From Symbiodinium microadriaticum (lineage: Eukaryota > Sar > Dinophyceae > Suessiales > Symbiodiniaceae): 64,000 nucleotides of DNA. Below the pieces are notes generated by a model. It did no database searches, was not told the DNA's origin, and saw only the letters and a list, made by a program, of their open reading frames with translations. The stretch is from the NCBI GenBank assembly GCA_001939145.1, contig LSRX01001145.1, forward strand, positions 1 to 64,000. Direction: 5' to 3'. This document shows positions 34,082 to 44,735 of this stretch, piece after piece. Each line of letters begins with the position of its first letter. Position 1 is the first letter of the stretch. A program made the position numbers and the translations under genes.

Positions 34082-34240
34082 TCAGCATTCTTCTGTTTTC
34101 ATGGGCATCACAACTTTAACATTATTCATATCATACTTCGGTCCTTTCTTATTCTGACTGCTGTTGAATTCTGCCAGTTGCTCTTCGGTTAAATCCTCTA
34201 TTGTGGTATTTATATTGTTGTCTTTTAGATATTGCTTTAA
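34082..34240 (-). CDS. 3' end of an unknown element gene (5' cut at N)
   Basis: An open minus frame running from the N to a TGA ends with LTEEQLAEFNSSQNKKGPKY and NNVKVVMPMKTEEC. It is AT-rich, coding-like and acidic, and located just upstream of the GIY-YIG gene. The family cannot be told from 53 residues. The 5' part is missing. Confidence 0.5.
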   Translation of the reverse strand, partial: LKQYLKDNNINTTIEDLTEEQLAEFNSSQNKKGPKYDMNNVKVVMPMKTEEC

Positions 34241-34241
34241 C

Positions 34242-34242
34242 N
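34242..34242. other. Assembly N inside mobile element
   Basis: A single N separates two divergently oriented open frames, both lacking a 5' end. This is the expected look of a collapsed gap. Confidence 0.95.
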
Positions 34243-34539
34243 AACAAATTATTTGCAAATTGTATTCAATGCAGAGAGAAGAGGAAAGAGTATAGTCAGA
34301 AATACAAAAAGCAAGATGATAAGCCGTCAGAAATTGATCATGTGTTTAACCATACACGACAATTATTGCTTAATGATGAACTTCTCGAGCATTATTTTCT
34401 GATAGTCAGTAAGCAGGAGAATAAGGTCATAATTGAAATTCCTATGAACGATGAGGTAAAGGATATCAACAGTAAGCAACCAGTGCAAACCAGCGAAAAC
34501 AATTCGTTCTCTAAACTATATCGGATAATGCATTCATAA
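34243..34539 (+). CDS. 3' part of an unknown element gene (5' cut at N)
   Basis: About 98 residues run from the N to TAA. They begin NKLFANCIQCREKRKEYSQK with a CxxC pair and a Lys/Tyr-rich stretch, then LLLNDELLEHYFLIVSKQEN, and end SFSKLYRIMHS. The composition matches the integrase side of the element. The CxxC-KRKEYxxKYKK pattern is frequent in proteins of algal DNA viruses, but no function can be given. Confidence 0.5.
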   Translation, partial: NKLFANCIQCREKRKEYSQKYKKQDDKPSEIDHVFNHTRQLLLNDELLEHYFLIVSKQENKVIIEIPMNDEVKDINSKQPVQTSENNSFSKLYRIMHS

Positions 34540-34607
34540 GTATAATATAAACATATTTCATAAAAATTTACGAGATATAAGCACATTATGATTACAACCA
34601 TTGAAAC

Positions 34608-34827
34608 TAAACCTAGTAAAATCTATGAAAGAACCCTTGCCCACTTTGGGATGATAATACCACCTTAGGGAATATGGATGGGGTAATTGGTTATTCCTAT
34701 ACTGGTCTTGGTAATGGGGAAGTAGTGGTGATATAGTTGGTGAGGTGTAGGGGGGAGTATAGGAATAATCGTCTAATGGGTTGACTGGTGGTATTATTAC
34801 CCAAAATGGGCAAGGGTTCTGCTAACT
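34608..34827 (-). repeat. Right terminal inverted repeat
   Basis: 220 bp, the reverse complement of the left repeat without the 112-bp internal duplication. Inner end CTAAACCTAGTAAAATC; outer end GGGTTCTGCTAACT. Confidence 0.85.
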
Positions 34828-34832
34828 AAGCT
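34828..34832. other. Right target-site duplication (AAGCT)
   Basis: Exact copy of 30334-30338. Confidence 0.7.
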
Positions 34833-37666
34833 AGCCCATGCCATCTCACGCGCGACCTAAAGACACTCGTAATTTCCAAAGCGTCTTGCACTGCCTGTAC
34901 TCTTCTGATAGAAGCGTGCCAAGCACCATGCTACCCTGGTTGCCGCATGTCACACTACGTAACCGGTGGCGAGTATCATGGAGCAATCTCATGCAATGCC
35001 TCTGCTCTGGGTTACTTCTCCTCCACATGCCAATGCAACGCGGCAGCCCTTCAACTATGGTTATGTTCCACCGTGAACAGGAGCAAGGGAGTGTTGGGTG
35101 CTTTGGGTAGGGTAGGGCACTGCCTAATGTGAATGTTTGAATCAATTCTTAGTGGGTCAGGGATGGCATGGGCCGTGGAATGTCTCGCGCTTTCCGGGAA
35201 GGGCTTCGTATGTAGATTAAGACAGCTTCAAAGACTCCTGGAAAGACTCCGAGTCTCATGAAAAGCCGGCCAGGCAGAGTGGTCAAGAGTGGAGGTTAAG
35301 CGGGCCTTTGTCGAGGCGTGGCAACCAGAGAGTGCAATGGTACCGTCACTGTGATCTTCGGGAGTCTCTTCTGTGAGTGTCGTCCGTGTACCGAAGAGTT
35401 TCCGGCCCATGCAGGCCATAACTTTGGAGTGGTCTGGCCTTATCATTGAGCAGAAGGCGCGGTTCTCAGAAGCTTGATGAAGCTTGTATTGTAGTATTGG
35501 AGAGTCTTGGTGGCCTGGAGTGAGGTCACATACGCTGTCGAGTGGCGTCCTAGTGGAGGCGGTGCAGGCGTGCCGTTCACATTGCTTTCAGGAGGTGAAC
35601 CTTGAAGAGTCTGCAAAGGGAACTTGCAAATTCTAACTCACGGCGCGGGTCAATGCAATGCAAGCGGATCACTTCGAACAGGAACAGCCTTGGTAGTGCT
35701 GTCGGTTAAACTGGACCTGACGACAGTGCTGACTGCACTTGTGAAGGGGACCCTTGACTAGTTACTACCTTTTCAATATCCAAATCAACTCAGTCGTTTG
35801 CCGACCGCCCCATAATGTGCCATGACCTCCACATTTCATAGATGAAGCATGATGGAGCCCCTCTGACGAAACGGCCGCTGATCCGTGGCGCAGCAAGGTG
35901 GTCACGCAGTCAGCAAGTCAAGCCAACTTCATCTGACGGGGTCGCTGCCTCATCTTGTGAGCTCGCAGCTTCGCGGTGGCCGAATGCGCTCTCCTTCTGA
36001 TGCCTCAGGCTGCCGGCGGACGGAAAGTTTTCAATGCGAGTTTTGGCTTGCGTTGTAGCCTCAGAGCTGGGGAGCTGCCGGTTCGCCTGCTGTTCTGCAG
36101 CCACAACCTTCTAGCCGATTTAGGCTAGGCTTTGAGCCGCTTCGGGCTCTCGGCCTGGAGCGAATACAAACAGACGAAACGGAAACACAGCAGCTAGACA
36201 GATGACGAAAGTAAGGCGGACAGTGAGGAAAGTAACACAAAGAACAAGGCCTGAAACCAAGAGGAATCAAGAGCGGTGATGCCCAAAGCCCAGAGCCCGA
36301 CAAAAGTAGGAAACCCGCAGCCGCATGGTATAGACTTTGGTGGTGATTGAAGGTGTTAGAAACCATGCTTGAAAGATGGAAATGGACAAGCTGTGGCTTA
36401 CAGAAGCAAGAGCGGAGCATTTGGGGGTTGAAAACAATCAAACCTAGCAGAGAGTAAAATCAATAAAATCAGCAGGATCCTTTTCATACGGGCCGTTACT
36501 TGATTTCCAGACACCCCCCCCATCCATTTTTGTGTGTTGTTCCACCGCTGAAGGGAAGATGCCTTTGGAGCTGAGTCTTCCCAGTGCATGCTCCTTTGGG
36601 GTGCGCGATGGCACTAGCATCGGTTTAACGGCCTCTTGTCTGGTTTTTGTCCAGCTCTTGATTCGGCAAAAGCCTGTCTCTTGTCTGCGAGGATGGCATT
36701 TTGTAAGTTCGGTTTTGTTTTCCGAGGTGGCGAGCGACGAGCCGAAGGTGACGCCCTTGAGGCTCAATGGGCCTTGGCTCGAGGCGAGGCCTCTTTGAGC
36801 TCCTCGTGCAGCGCCGGGCCGCCAAGTGTCCTTTCGGTCGCTGGCTCGCAGGCTTCAAGCCTGCCTGCTTCAAGGAGGCCCCGGACGGGAACTCATGGCT
36901 TTCTTCGAGCCTCCACGCAAAGTTGAGTAGGGCTCTAGGGCCTCGCTCGCCTTGGTGTGTTGCAAGCAGACAGCAGCGGTCTGGAGCAACCCCGGGCGGA
37001 GAAGATGACATGTAGCAGGGGAGAACGATCGGCTCGTGGCATCCATCTCTTCGATCAGTACAAGCATTCATGCAGATGATCAACATTTACACGTAAGAGC
37101 TCTGCTTCATCGTTTGAACACCACTTCGAGCCCCACGCTCTTTCAGCGAATGTTTTTCGTTCGTTGCTAGACTTCGTCGGCTAACGACCGATCATCGTCC
37201 TTTCAGTGTCGTGCTTGGGTTTGCACCGGCTGCTAATCTAGAGAAGCCACCACCTGAAACAATGAAAGAACACAGAGCATGACGAAGGGCAGCTCCCTGC
37301 AACGTCGCAAAACCTGTTGCGTCACAAGCTCGTATCTCAATCGCGGCAGTTGTGTGAGCATATGCATGGACCAAAGTGGATGCCAGGAAACCGAAACAGG
37401 CCACTCGCGTGTGGCTCTACTCTTCTCGCTCGCACTCTGATCGATCGTCCGACCTCAAGATCGCAGCACGTCGAAGGAGTCAATAGAGCTTGAGAAAGGT
37501 GTCCAGGTGCGACCATTGAGGCCTTTCAGAAGGCCACTAGTTTTAGCAATCGTGTTCATCACTGCTCATCACACCAAAGCCGGGCAACAGTGCCCAGTAT
37601 GCCCCTTCCCGTATTCGGTCTGTTGAAGCTGGACCATGTACCACATGCGCTGCTACGGTGGAGGTC
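34833..37666. other. No recognised gene
   Basis: About 2.8 kb. Short open frames on both strands, none with a recognised domain. The stretch 36700-36950 is GC-rich and open in several frames. No RNA gene or repeat is evident. Confidence 0.35.
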
Positions 37667-38902
37667 ATGACTCCCAAGGATCTGTGCCGTGATGGGAGCC
37701 AGGTTCTTCAGCCTTTCGAGATACAGGCGCCAGAGGCGCCAGAGCACTCAAGCAGCGAGCAAAGATGTAAGCGAACAGCTGTCCTGGTCGCACTGTACAC
37801 CCTGGGATCTGTCGGCCTAACCTACTTGATGAAGTTCCTTTTCAGTTACATGTGGGTATCTGTGGGCCAACTTCAAGTGCATGGTCTCCCGGCACCGCTC
37901 TTCTGGACGACCACGCAACTTGCAATCAGCTTCGGCTGCTTTGCAGCCTCTTCTCAGGTGCATTGGTGCTCGAATGGGAGATGGGGTTATCGGCCTCCGC
38001 CGTTGAATCCTAGAATCGCGAAGCAGGTGGCCTTGCTGGCGTTGTCGTTTGCCACCAGCATTGGGCTGAACAATTTGTTTTTGTCCATGGTCAGCCTGTC
38101 CGTCAACAACATGATCCGCTCCACCAGCCCCTTGACAACAGCTGTCGCAGCTACAATTTGGACACGCGGTGCACCATCTTCGGAACAGTGGATCTTCGTA
38201 GTCTTGGGGACGCTTTTCGTGCTGATAAATGTGCTGGCTTCGCAGCCAGCAGCACCTTCTACGCAGAGCACCTTCACTCTAGGAGTAGCAGCTGGTTTTC
38301 TCAGTACTGTCGGTGGGGCCTTCATGTTCATCATCGTCGAGCTGTTCAAGGGATCCTCGATTCCTCTCAATGCTATCGACTCTACGGGATACATGTCTCT
38401 GCCGGCAGCTGCCTTGCTTACTCCTTGGATCTTCCTTTTCCCACATGCAGCTGGGAACTGGCCCGAGAGGCTGGGGACCAGTCGAACCGACTCTGAGTTG
38501 CTTGGAATGGTGTCCGACCATGCAAGGCTCGCAGCTGCAGTTGCTCTAAGCGGTTTCGCTGCTTACGGATACAACATGCTCCAGTTTTATACGGTGCAGG
38601 AGTTGTCGTCTACGCAGACCGCCTTTGCGTCCAATGTCTCCAAAGCAGTTCTCTGCTTGCTATCATGGATATTACTGGAGCCGGCAACATCCAGCAAGCT
38701 GCGGTCGTGGCTTGTGGTGCTCTCTGCAGCTGGCGGCCTCACTTGCTTCTTCCTCTATGCGCTTTCCAAAGCTAGAAAGCCTGCGCCAGAAGAGCCGTGG
38801 CATCATGATCGCTGTAGGGTATCCTCAGTTGTTTTGCTGGCTGGCCTGGCTATCATCCTCGGCAGCTTGGCCAACACCCTTGATTCGCCGGCGGGCCAGT
38901 AG
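37667..38902 (+). CDS. DMT-superfamily nucleotide-sugar/sugar-phosphate transporter
   Basis: 411 aa in one exon, from ATG 37667 (an in-frame GTG lies 9 nt upstream) to TAG. After about 40 polar residues there are roughly ten hydrophobic segments, for example VLVALYTLGSVGLTYLMKFL, LFWTTTQLAISFGCFAAS, ALLALSFATSIGLNNLFL, FTLGVAAGFLSTVGGAFMFI, AVALSGFAAYGYNMLQFY and AVLCLLSWILLEP. The motif NNMIRSTSPLTTAVAATIW in TM4 and AFASNVSKAVLCLLSW in TM9 resemble TPT/SLC35 carriers, which exchange sugar phosphates or nucleotide sugars across Golgi, ER or plastid membranes. Substrate and organelle cannot be decided. Lack of introns, unlike its neighbours, could reflect retroposition, but no spliced-leader relict lies upstream. 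The C-terminus ends with an extra hydrophobic segment (VVLLAGLAIILGSLA). Confidence 0.75.
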   Translation: MTPKDLCRDGSQVLQPFEIQAPEAPEHSSSEQRCKRTAVLVALYTLGSVGLTYLMKFLFSYMWVSVGQLQVHGLPAPLFWTTTQLAISFGCFAASSQVHWCSNGRWGYRPPPLNPRIAKQVALLALSFATSIGLNNLFLSMVSLSVNNMIRSTSPLTTAVAATIWTRGAPSSEQWIFVVLGTLFVLINVLASQPAAPSTQSTFTLGVAAGFLSTVGGAFMFIIVELFKGSSIPLNAIDSTGYMSLPAAALLTPWIFLFPHAAGNWPERLGTSRTDSELLGMVSDHARLAAAVALSGFAAYGYNMLQFYTVQELSSTQTAFASNVSKAVLCLLSWILLEPATSSKLRSWLVVLSAAGGLTCFFLYALSKARKPAPEEPWHHDRCRVSSVVLLAGLAIILGSLANTLDSPAGQ

Positions 38903-41039
38903 CAAAACAGAGCTGCCTCCGTTCCGTTTTGCCTTTTGCATCCTGGTGCCGCTGCGACGACGTAGACGGGAACCTATGGAAGGAATGACCCACTGACACA
39001 CTCCTCGACTGCATGCAGTCCTGATTCGTTCGGAATCGAGTAGTAGCACTTGCTGCGCGTAGAACCGTCTACCCGATCAACAGTATCACAAACCTTGTCC
39101 CCGCTGCAAGCAACTTGCGTAGCTGACGATTCACACCTGGCTTGGGATGTGGCACGAGACAGGAGACAATGTACCACTGCTTCTGTGTGGGTGACTGCAC
39201 TTGTGTCCACCCTTTTGCATGCCAGGCCAGGTTGGTCTAGCCGCACATCCGAGAGCAACTTGGACCCTTTGGGACAAGTCCGTGCCGGCTGTCTCGTTGC
39301 ACTCTCAGATACTGGTAGCCCCCCCACGAAACCGAAGAGGCTGATTCCGTGATGCGCTTAGGCCAGCAAGTGCTCTGGATACCTGGCCCCAGAGGAGCCG
39401 GAAGACTCAAGACTCCTCGTGTGCTAGCATGTACCGACCGTCAGGCCTCAGTATTACAGATCTGGTGCAGGATTCTGCAAGCTACGTCAACGACCCCAAG
39501 GCCACGCTGTGCAGGCACTGGCAAGCAACCCTCCTGTCCAGGGGTTGCATTTCGACCTCCCTTCAGCAGCTTTGCAAACACGTTTAGAGCAGTGAGAGGC
39601 GCTGTGGATATGCCTTCCTCGATCACCGAAGAGGATTCTCAGGCTGAAGCAGTGTTCCGACATGCTGCATCATGCCAGCATGATTTATGGCGCGCTGCAT
39701 CCGTGCCGGATGTGTGGTGTAGCTCGGGCAGAAGTCTTTCTCAACTATGCATGGCATGCAGCTGTTATTTTTCAAGCATCGCGCCGACCCAAATATGGCC
39801 CAGAGGTGACTTAGCTTTGCCTGACAAAGTACTTCGCAAGATAGCTTTTGCCGGCCCTCTGCGTCTGAGGAAAGTGCTTTTTCCTCTGCTGCTCCTACTT
39901 GCCTTCGCATGGACGCAGAGGCACGACTTACCTTGAGCCTGGAGAGCGGCTACGACATCTATTCTTGAGTCTCACACCCTGATCCGTTTGCGTGCCATAC
40001 ACGCTACGCGAGTGCAGCCATTCCTGGGTTTGGACTTTGACTAACAGAATACTGTGTTCTCGTTCCGTCACATGCTTGCTTTTCAGATCACCGTTGCAAC
40101 AGCGTTTGCTGCGAGTCTGTCTTGAACCTTAGCAGGCATGCCTTCCTGAATGTGACAGCGGCACGTGGCCTATCGCGACATGCAGCTGTAGGCGCTTCGG
40201 CTGAGCGAGCCAGGACACTTCCTTGTCGCCCGAGCATTCCGAAAATGTTCGCGGAGTCCTCACATGATGTTGGCAAGTGTTGTTGTGTGCGAGGAGCGCT
40301 GTGGCTCTCGCTGCCCGTGGAGGTGAGAGTGAAGCGGACGAGGCAGGGCGTTGGCTTGGCATTCTTGGCCCCTGGCCCCTGTGCCCCCTTCAGGAGACAA
40401 TCGATGTTGGTGGATTCTCCGCGCTGGTAGTTGGGCTTGCTCTACTGCCTTTCGCAGGTGCCTGCGAGTTTATAGCAATTTCTTTTTGGTTACAGCGATC
40501 GGGCATCATTCAAAGTGCTCTACTCCCTGGCACAACCCACATATTAGGCTATGCCCTTTCCGCGGCAGTCTCTGTCATCTCTGGAGCAAGCTTCGAACTT
40601 GGACCTTTCGGCCTGCAGCTGACCTCGATCTTTGTCACTGTTGGGTTGCCCGGCTTTGCACACGTGAAAAGGTTCGGTTTTTAGCTATAAGAGTGCAAAG
40701 CTCGGTGTTGCTGCTCAAACCCCCAAGCCCGGTAACACGGGCCTATAAGCATCCTCCCAACCGTCCTATCCCGCCTACAAAATCAAAAAAGGGCTAAAAC
40801 AAACCCCAGAAGCCTTGCCTTTCTGAGGTCCGTCCTCTGGTCGTTGAGTAGCGTCTTCTCCCGCGGGAAGGGGCTCCCGGCGGGCTGGCTCGGCCTTCTC
40901 GGACTTGCAGAGGCCAGGAGTTCTGACGGGCTCTAGGACCTTTTGGGCCTTGCAGGGTTTTCAAGGCGGTTTTTGGGGCTTCAATGTTCTGGGATCTGGG
41001 ATCTAGCGTTTTGGATATTGGGATCCTGGGGTTTTTCTC
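38903..41039 (+). other. No firm gene; one hydrophobic open frame
   Basis: The + frame at 40277-40684 contains GFSALVVGLALLPFAGACEF and SGIIQSALLPGTTHILGYAL, which look like membrane segments, but I recognise no family. A frame at 39349-39936 ends with LFPLLLLLAFAW. Neither is annotated as a gene for lack of support. Confidence 0.3.
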
Positions 41040-42180
41040 ATGGTAGTGGCTTTCGCTGGGCAGGGCCTCTCCTACGTGGCCACCTTGGCGTTGGTGCTCG
41101 CGGCCTTGGTCTCCAGCTTCCGAAGCCCATCCGTGACGCAGCCGGGTCAGAAAAGCCAGGCGGGATGCGTTTGCGGACGACAAGAGCCTCAGAGCAAGCC
41201 TCAAGATTCCAAGTGTTTTGATGAGCAAGACTTCCCACTTTTCCCTTGCAGAGGCACCGGCCTTCCGATCTTCGAGCGGCTACTCGGCACCTTCGGGTCG
41301 TAACGATCTCTTCTCCTTCGACTCGGGCGCCAACCTGAAAGTACCAGAGTTCAAAGCGCCGGAAGTTAAGATGCCCAGCGTGCCGGCGTTCAAGTCTCCG
41401 GAGCTTCCGTCTTTCAAGGTGCCTGACATCAAAGCACCACAGGTTCCATCGTTCAAAGCCCCCGACATCAAGGTTCCTGACATCAAAATTCCAGATGTCA
41501 AGCCGCCGCAGATGCCAGCTTTCAAGGCACCCGAGGCGAAGGAATCTGCAAAGCCCGCAAGAACTCCTGCAAAGGCTCAGCCCAGCGGTGGAGACTTCGA
41601 CGATCTATTTGGTTCCGATGTTGTAGCACCGCCTGATGATGCGGCGGCAAAGAAGGCTCGTGCAGCAGAGGCAAAACAAGCAGAGGAGCGCCAACGTGAA
41701 GAAGCGAAGAAGGCAGCAGAGAAGGAACGCAAGGCTGCGGAAGCGAGAAAACGTGAGGAGGCCAACAAGGCCGAAGAGGAGCGAAAGGCCGCGGAGGCGC
41801 GCAAGCGCGAGGAGGGCAAGAAGGCCGAAGAGGAGCGAAAGGCCGAGGAGGCGCGCAAGCGCGAGGAGGCCAAGAAGGCCGAAGAGGAGCGAAAGGCCGA
41901 GGAAGCGCGCAAGCGCGAGGAGGCCAAGAAGGCCGAAGAGGAGCGAAAGGCCGAGGAGGCGCGCAAGCGCGAGGAAATGAAACAGCAGAAAACCAAGACG
42001 CCAGAGCCAGCGAAACCAAGCTCAGCTCCAGAATCTGCAGCGGATGTGGATCCAAGTAAGCTGTTGGGAAGTGCCTTGGCAGACCTGGGACGCCTTGGAA
42101 GCAAGGATACGAAGCAGGAAGGCCAACCAGAAAAGAAAGCCCCAGCTGCTCCCACAATCAACTACGACCTGTTTGCTTGA
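41040..42180 (+). CDS. Low-complexity KPxxK / charged coiled-coil protein
   Basis: Main exon 41252-42180, after the strong acceptor TTTTCCCTTGCAG. A probable first exon starts at ATG 41040 and encodes SYVATLALVLAALVSSF, a signal-anchor-like segment; its donor is unresolved (a GC donor at about 41175 would keep frame). The main exon first encodes about ten tandem 8-11-residue repeats of the type P-x-(F/V/I)-K-(A/S/V)-P, for example VPEFKAPEVKMPSVPAFKSP. Next come a GDFDDLFGSD acidic patch, then a 100-residue highly charged helix with five tandem copies of about 16 residues (EERKAEEARKREEAKK), and a tail ending TINYDLFA. The repeat copies are nearly identical at DNA level (about 48-bp units, 41776-41975), suggesting recent expansion. 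Function unknown; structural or scaffold role inferred. Confidence 0.65.
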
Positions 42181-42930
42181 GACTCGAGGAATCATGTGGA
42201 CTTTCTCATTTAGCTGATCTGAAGAAATTTTTAAGGAGGGCAGGAGTGGGCGAGTAGGGCTTTTGCTGTCCCCGACTCCTTGATGTCTCCTTGATATTTG
42301 CACTCATCCTCACGGATGACTATCAGTTTCATTTCCAGTAGCAAGTCTTTTCAAAGCAGAAGTCGCAAGTTTTTCCTGCAGGGTTCAAGAGACCTTTCAA
42401 TTGCTTTTAAGCGCTCCTGGGAAACCTGGGGTGTCTCTTGTAATCCTCTGGGCTCTTGAGCATGCTTTGCCACCGCACCTTAAACGGCCCCGCTCGAGAA
42501 AGAGATCACTTGCTTGCCACAACAAGTTGAGGCTTCTGCAGCTAGCCGGCCCATCTTTGACTTGCGCCCCATAAGTGCGTCTGAAAGGCGAAAAAGCTGG
42601 GAAGTCGCAGCCGCGAAAGGCCTGCATCCCCACAACCAATCGATCTCGAGTGGGCCTATGCTAAGCTGCCTTGAGGGTAGTGCATCCGAGCTTCCAACTC
42701 GGACGGAGAAGGCCCTCTTGCCAAGGGTCCAGCCTTTCGCATCTTTTTTTCACAAGGCTTTGTATTGTGAGCATACATCACTGGAGGAGTCAGGGGCGCA
42801 AGCACGCGACGGGGAGGCCGGTCATGGAAACCAATGTGAGGCGAAATGCCCAGCAAATCTCAGCAATGCTTGCAACTTTGACGGTGCAACGCAGCCGTTT
42901 ACAGCCCCGCTGATTCCACTTCCTGTAGCC

Positions 42931-43899
42931 ATGCTTGCGTCTGCTCCCGGCCTCTCGCGCAGCTTCTTGAAACTGTGGACGCCGGCATCAGCACGGGCAG
43001 CTGCACAGCATCTTGGAACGTTAGAACCCGCCCCACTGGACCCAGAATGCCCCATCAGGTGGGTGTATCGTTGACAGACTTTCCGCCAGGCTTCAACGAC
43101 CTCCGCTGCCGCCTTTCAGCCGTGAAGATGCTATCAAAAAAGTCCGGATGGCAGAGAACGCTTGGAACACGCGCGATCCCGAGACCGTCAGCTTGGCCTA
43201 CACGGAGGACGTCGGTTCAGACCAATCTTTGCAGCCACGTATGGGGGCTATGTGCGTAGTGTACACATAGTGTACTGTCACGTCAGGACTGCGTGTGGAG
43301 GAATCGAGACGCCTTCTTTCAAGGCCGTGAAGCTATCGTCAAGTTTCTTCGCCAGAAGTGGGAGAAGGCGGTCCAGCAGAACTGTAGCACACCGGCAATA
43401 TTTTCGTAGTGCTGCGTGCAGGAGCAGGAGTACCGCTTGATAAAGGAGCTCTTTGCCTTTGAGGGAAACCGGATAGGAGTCTGCTTCCAGTATGAGTTCA
43501 AAGACGCTTCCACAGGCTCTCGCGCCACTTACGCAAATACCATCTGATCCAGTGCTCCGTGGGATACTCTTGTGCTGGTTACAGGGATCTGGTACCGCGC
43601 CTATGGCAACGAGAACTGGGACTTCGCAGCAAACGGGCTCATGTGCCGTCGGCAGGCAGCATTGCAAGCATGACCCACAACTCCAGTCTTCTTCAATTCG
43701 AGCCGGATTTCATTGCCAGGCGTCCATCAACGATGTCCAAATCAAAGAGTCGGTTCCGCACTTGTTATTGACTTGCTCACTTGTGTCTTCCAGCCACTCC
43801 ATTTTTGCTGAGGATCGCCGGTTCACTTGGCCTGAATTGGGCAAACGGCCTGAGGACTTTCCATCCCTAAGTGCCTTGTACGAGATTCACGGACAGTAG
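42931..43899 (+). CDS. DUF1348 (NTF2-like fold) protein
   Basis: Seven predicted exons: 42931-43058, 43090-43207, 43287-43367, 43422-43515, 43585-43655, 43720-43752 and 43813-43899, in frame to 203 aa. The family is small, widespread in bacteria and eukaryotes, and of unknown biochemical role with an NTF2/SnoaL-like cone fold. Family blocks appear in order: [129 protein letters not shown]. The first about 42 residues ([20 protein letters not shown]...) are an extension resembling a mitochondrial or plastid presequence (inference). Introns are 31-79 nt. Three use GC donors, one a GA or ambiguous donor, and all acceptors are AG|G. The frame stays open upstream to 42514, so an earlier start is possible. 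Confidence 0.88.
43059..43089 (+). other. 31-nt micro-intron
   Basis: Starts GTGGGTGTATCG, ends TTCCGCCAG, and contains an in-frame TGA. Excision joins ECPIR to LQRPPLPPF in the exact family frame. Confidence 0.65.
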
Positions 43900-44509
43900 C
43901 GCTGCTCGGAGCAGCCAGGTCAGCGTTGTGTGACCTGACCTTACTTGTCCTTGCATGCCGACATGGCCACAGCATTTGGCATTACCTGATGGACACTGTC
44001 AGCCAACATGCAAGATTACCATTGCCGGGCTTTCCGGCATTCTAGCAGTTTGCGTCGGCGCAACCAATGCGCTGAACAGTGCGAGCTTCTCTCTCGCCGC
44101 TTCGCTGGAGTGTACAGTGGCCGACAGAGGATCCACAAGCTGACCTGAAAAGCGGTGCTCTCCGTGGGCCGAGGGCTTGATTAGGAATCCCGGGTTCTCA
44201 TTCGGATTCTTATCATAACAACAAAAATTTACAAGTGAAACATCCCTTCCTATTGGTAATCTAGCTCGTTGTTTGCTGATCTGTCTTCGAAGAATGTGCC
44301 CAGATCGAGCAGGCTCGAGGCGACGCACGGAGAAGCTTTATCGCTTGGCTCCTGCAAAGTCCTGTTTGCATGATGTTCGCGGTTGGCCCAGCCTAGGCCT
44401 GTTGGGTGGTCGAGCACCGTGCTGTTCTCATTCGCTCACAGCCCAGCGTCAAGGCTCGAACAAGGGGGTGTGTCAGAGTCTTTCCGCCACGCGCCTCGTT
44501 TCCGCAGGC
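43900..44509. other. No recognised gene
   Basis: Intergenic or intronic sequence. No domain, RNA or repeat recognised. Confidence 0.35.
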
Positions 44510-44689
44510 TGAGAAGCTCGGCATTGTCTGCAAGGGGCACGTCTTAAAAGGCTACGAAATGGAAGGCCCTGCACTGTGGCGTCTGTGGAAAGACACAGGG
44601 CATGGCTCTGTAGTGTTACTTTTTCAAGTGGCTGCCAGGCTGGGTGAAGCTAACCCGGGAGTCCAGCATTCAGGCAGAGCTCTTTGCTG

Positions 44690-44735
<46 letters not shown>

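Larger units (their letters stand above)
30339..34827. mobile_element. Polinton/Maverick-like TIR element
   Basis: The element is bounded by long inverted repeats starting 5'-AGTTAGCAGAACCC and ending in the reverse complement, flanked by a 5-bp AAGCT duplication. Inside are a retroviral-type DDE integrase, a GIY-YIG nuclease, a coiled-coil HNH-type gene and two gene fragments divided by an N. Terminal 5'-AG, TIRs of hundreds of bp, 5-6 bp target duplications and this kind of integrase are known properties of Polintons/Mavericks and related polinton-like viruses. Those are usually well above 10 kb and encode capsid proteins, a packaging ATPase and DNA polymerase B; here I see none of these in 4.49 kb. 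Either it is an internally deleted derivative, or the missing part collapsed at N 34242. Confidence 0.75.

Noticed and set aside
40396..40684. Light-harvesting or other plastid membrane protein
   Set aside because: The hydrophobic stretches are suggestive, but none of the chlorophyll-binding helix motifs can be found.
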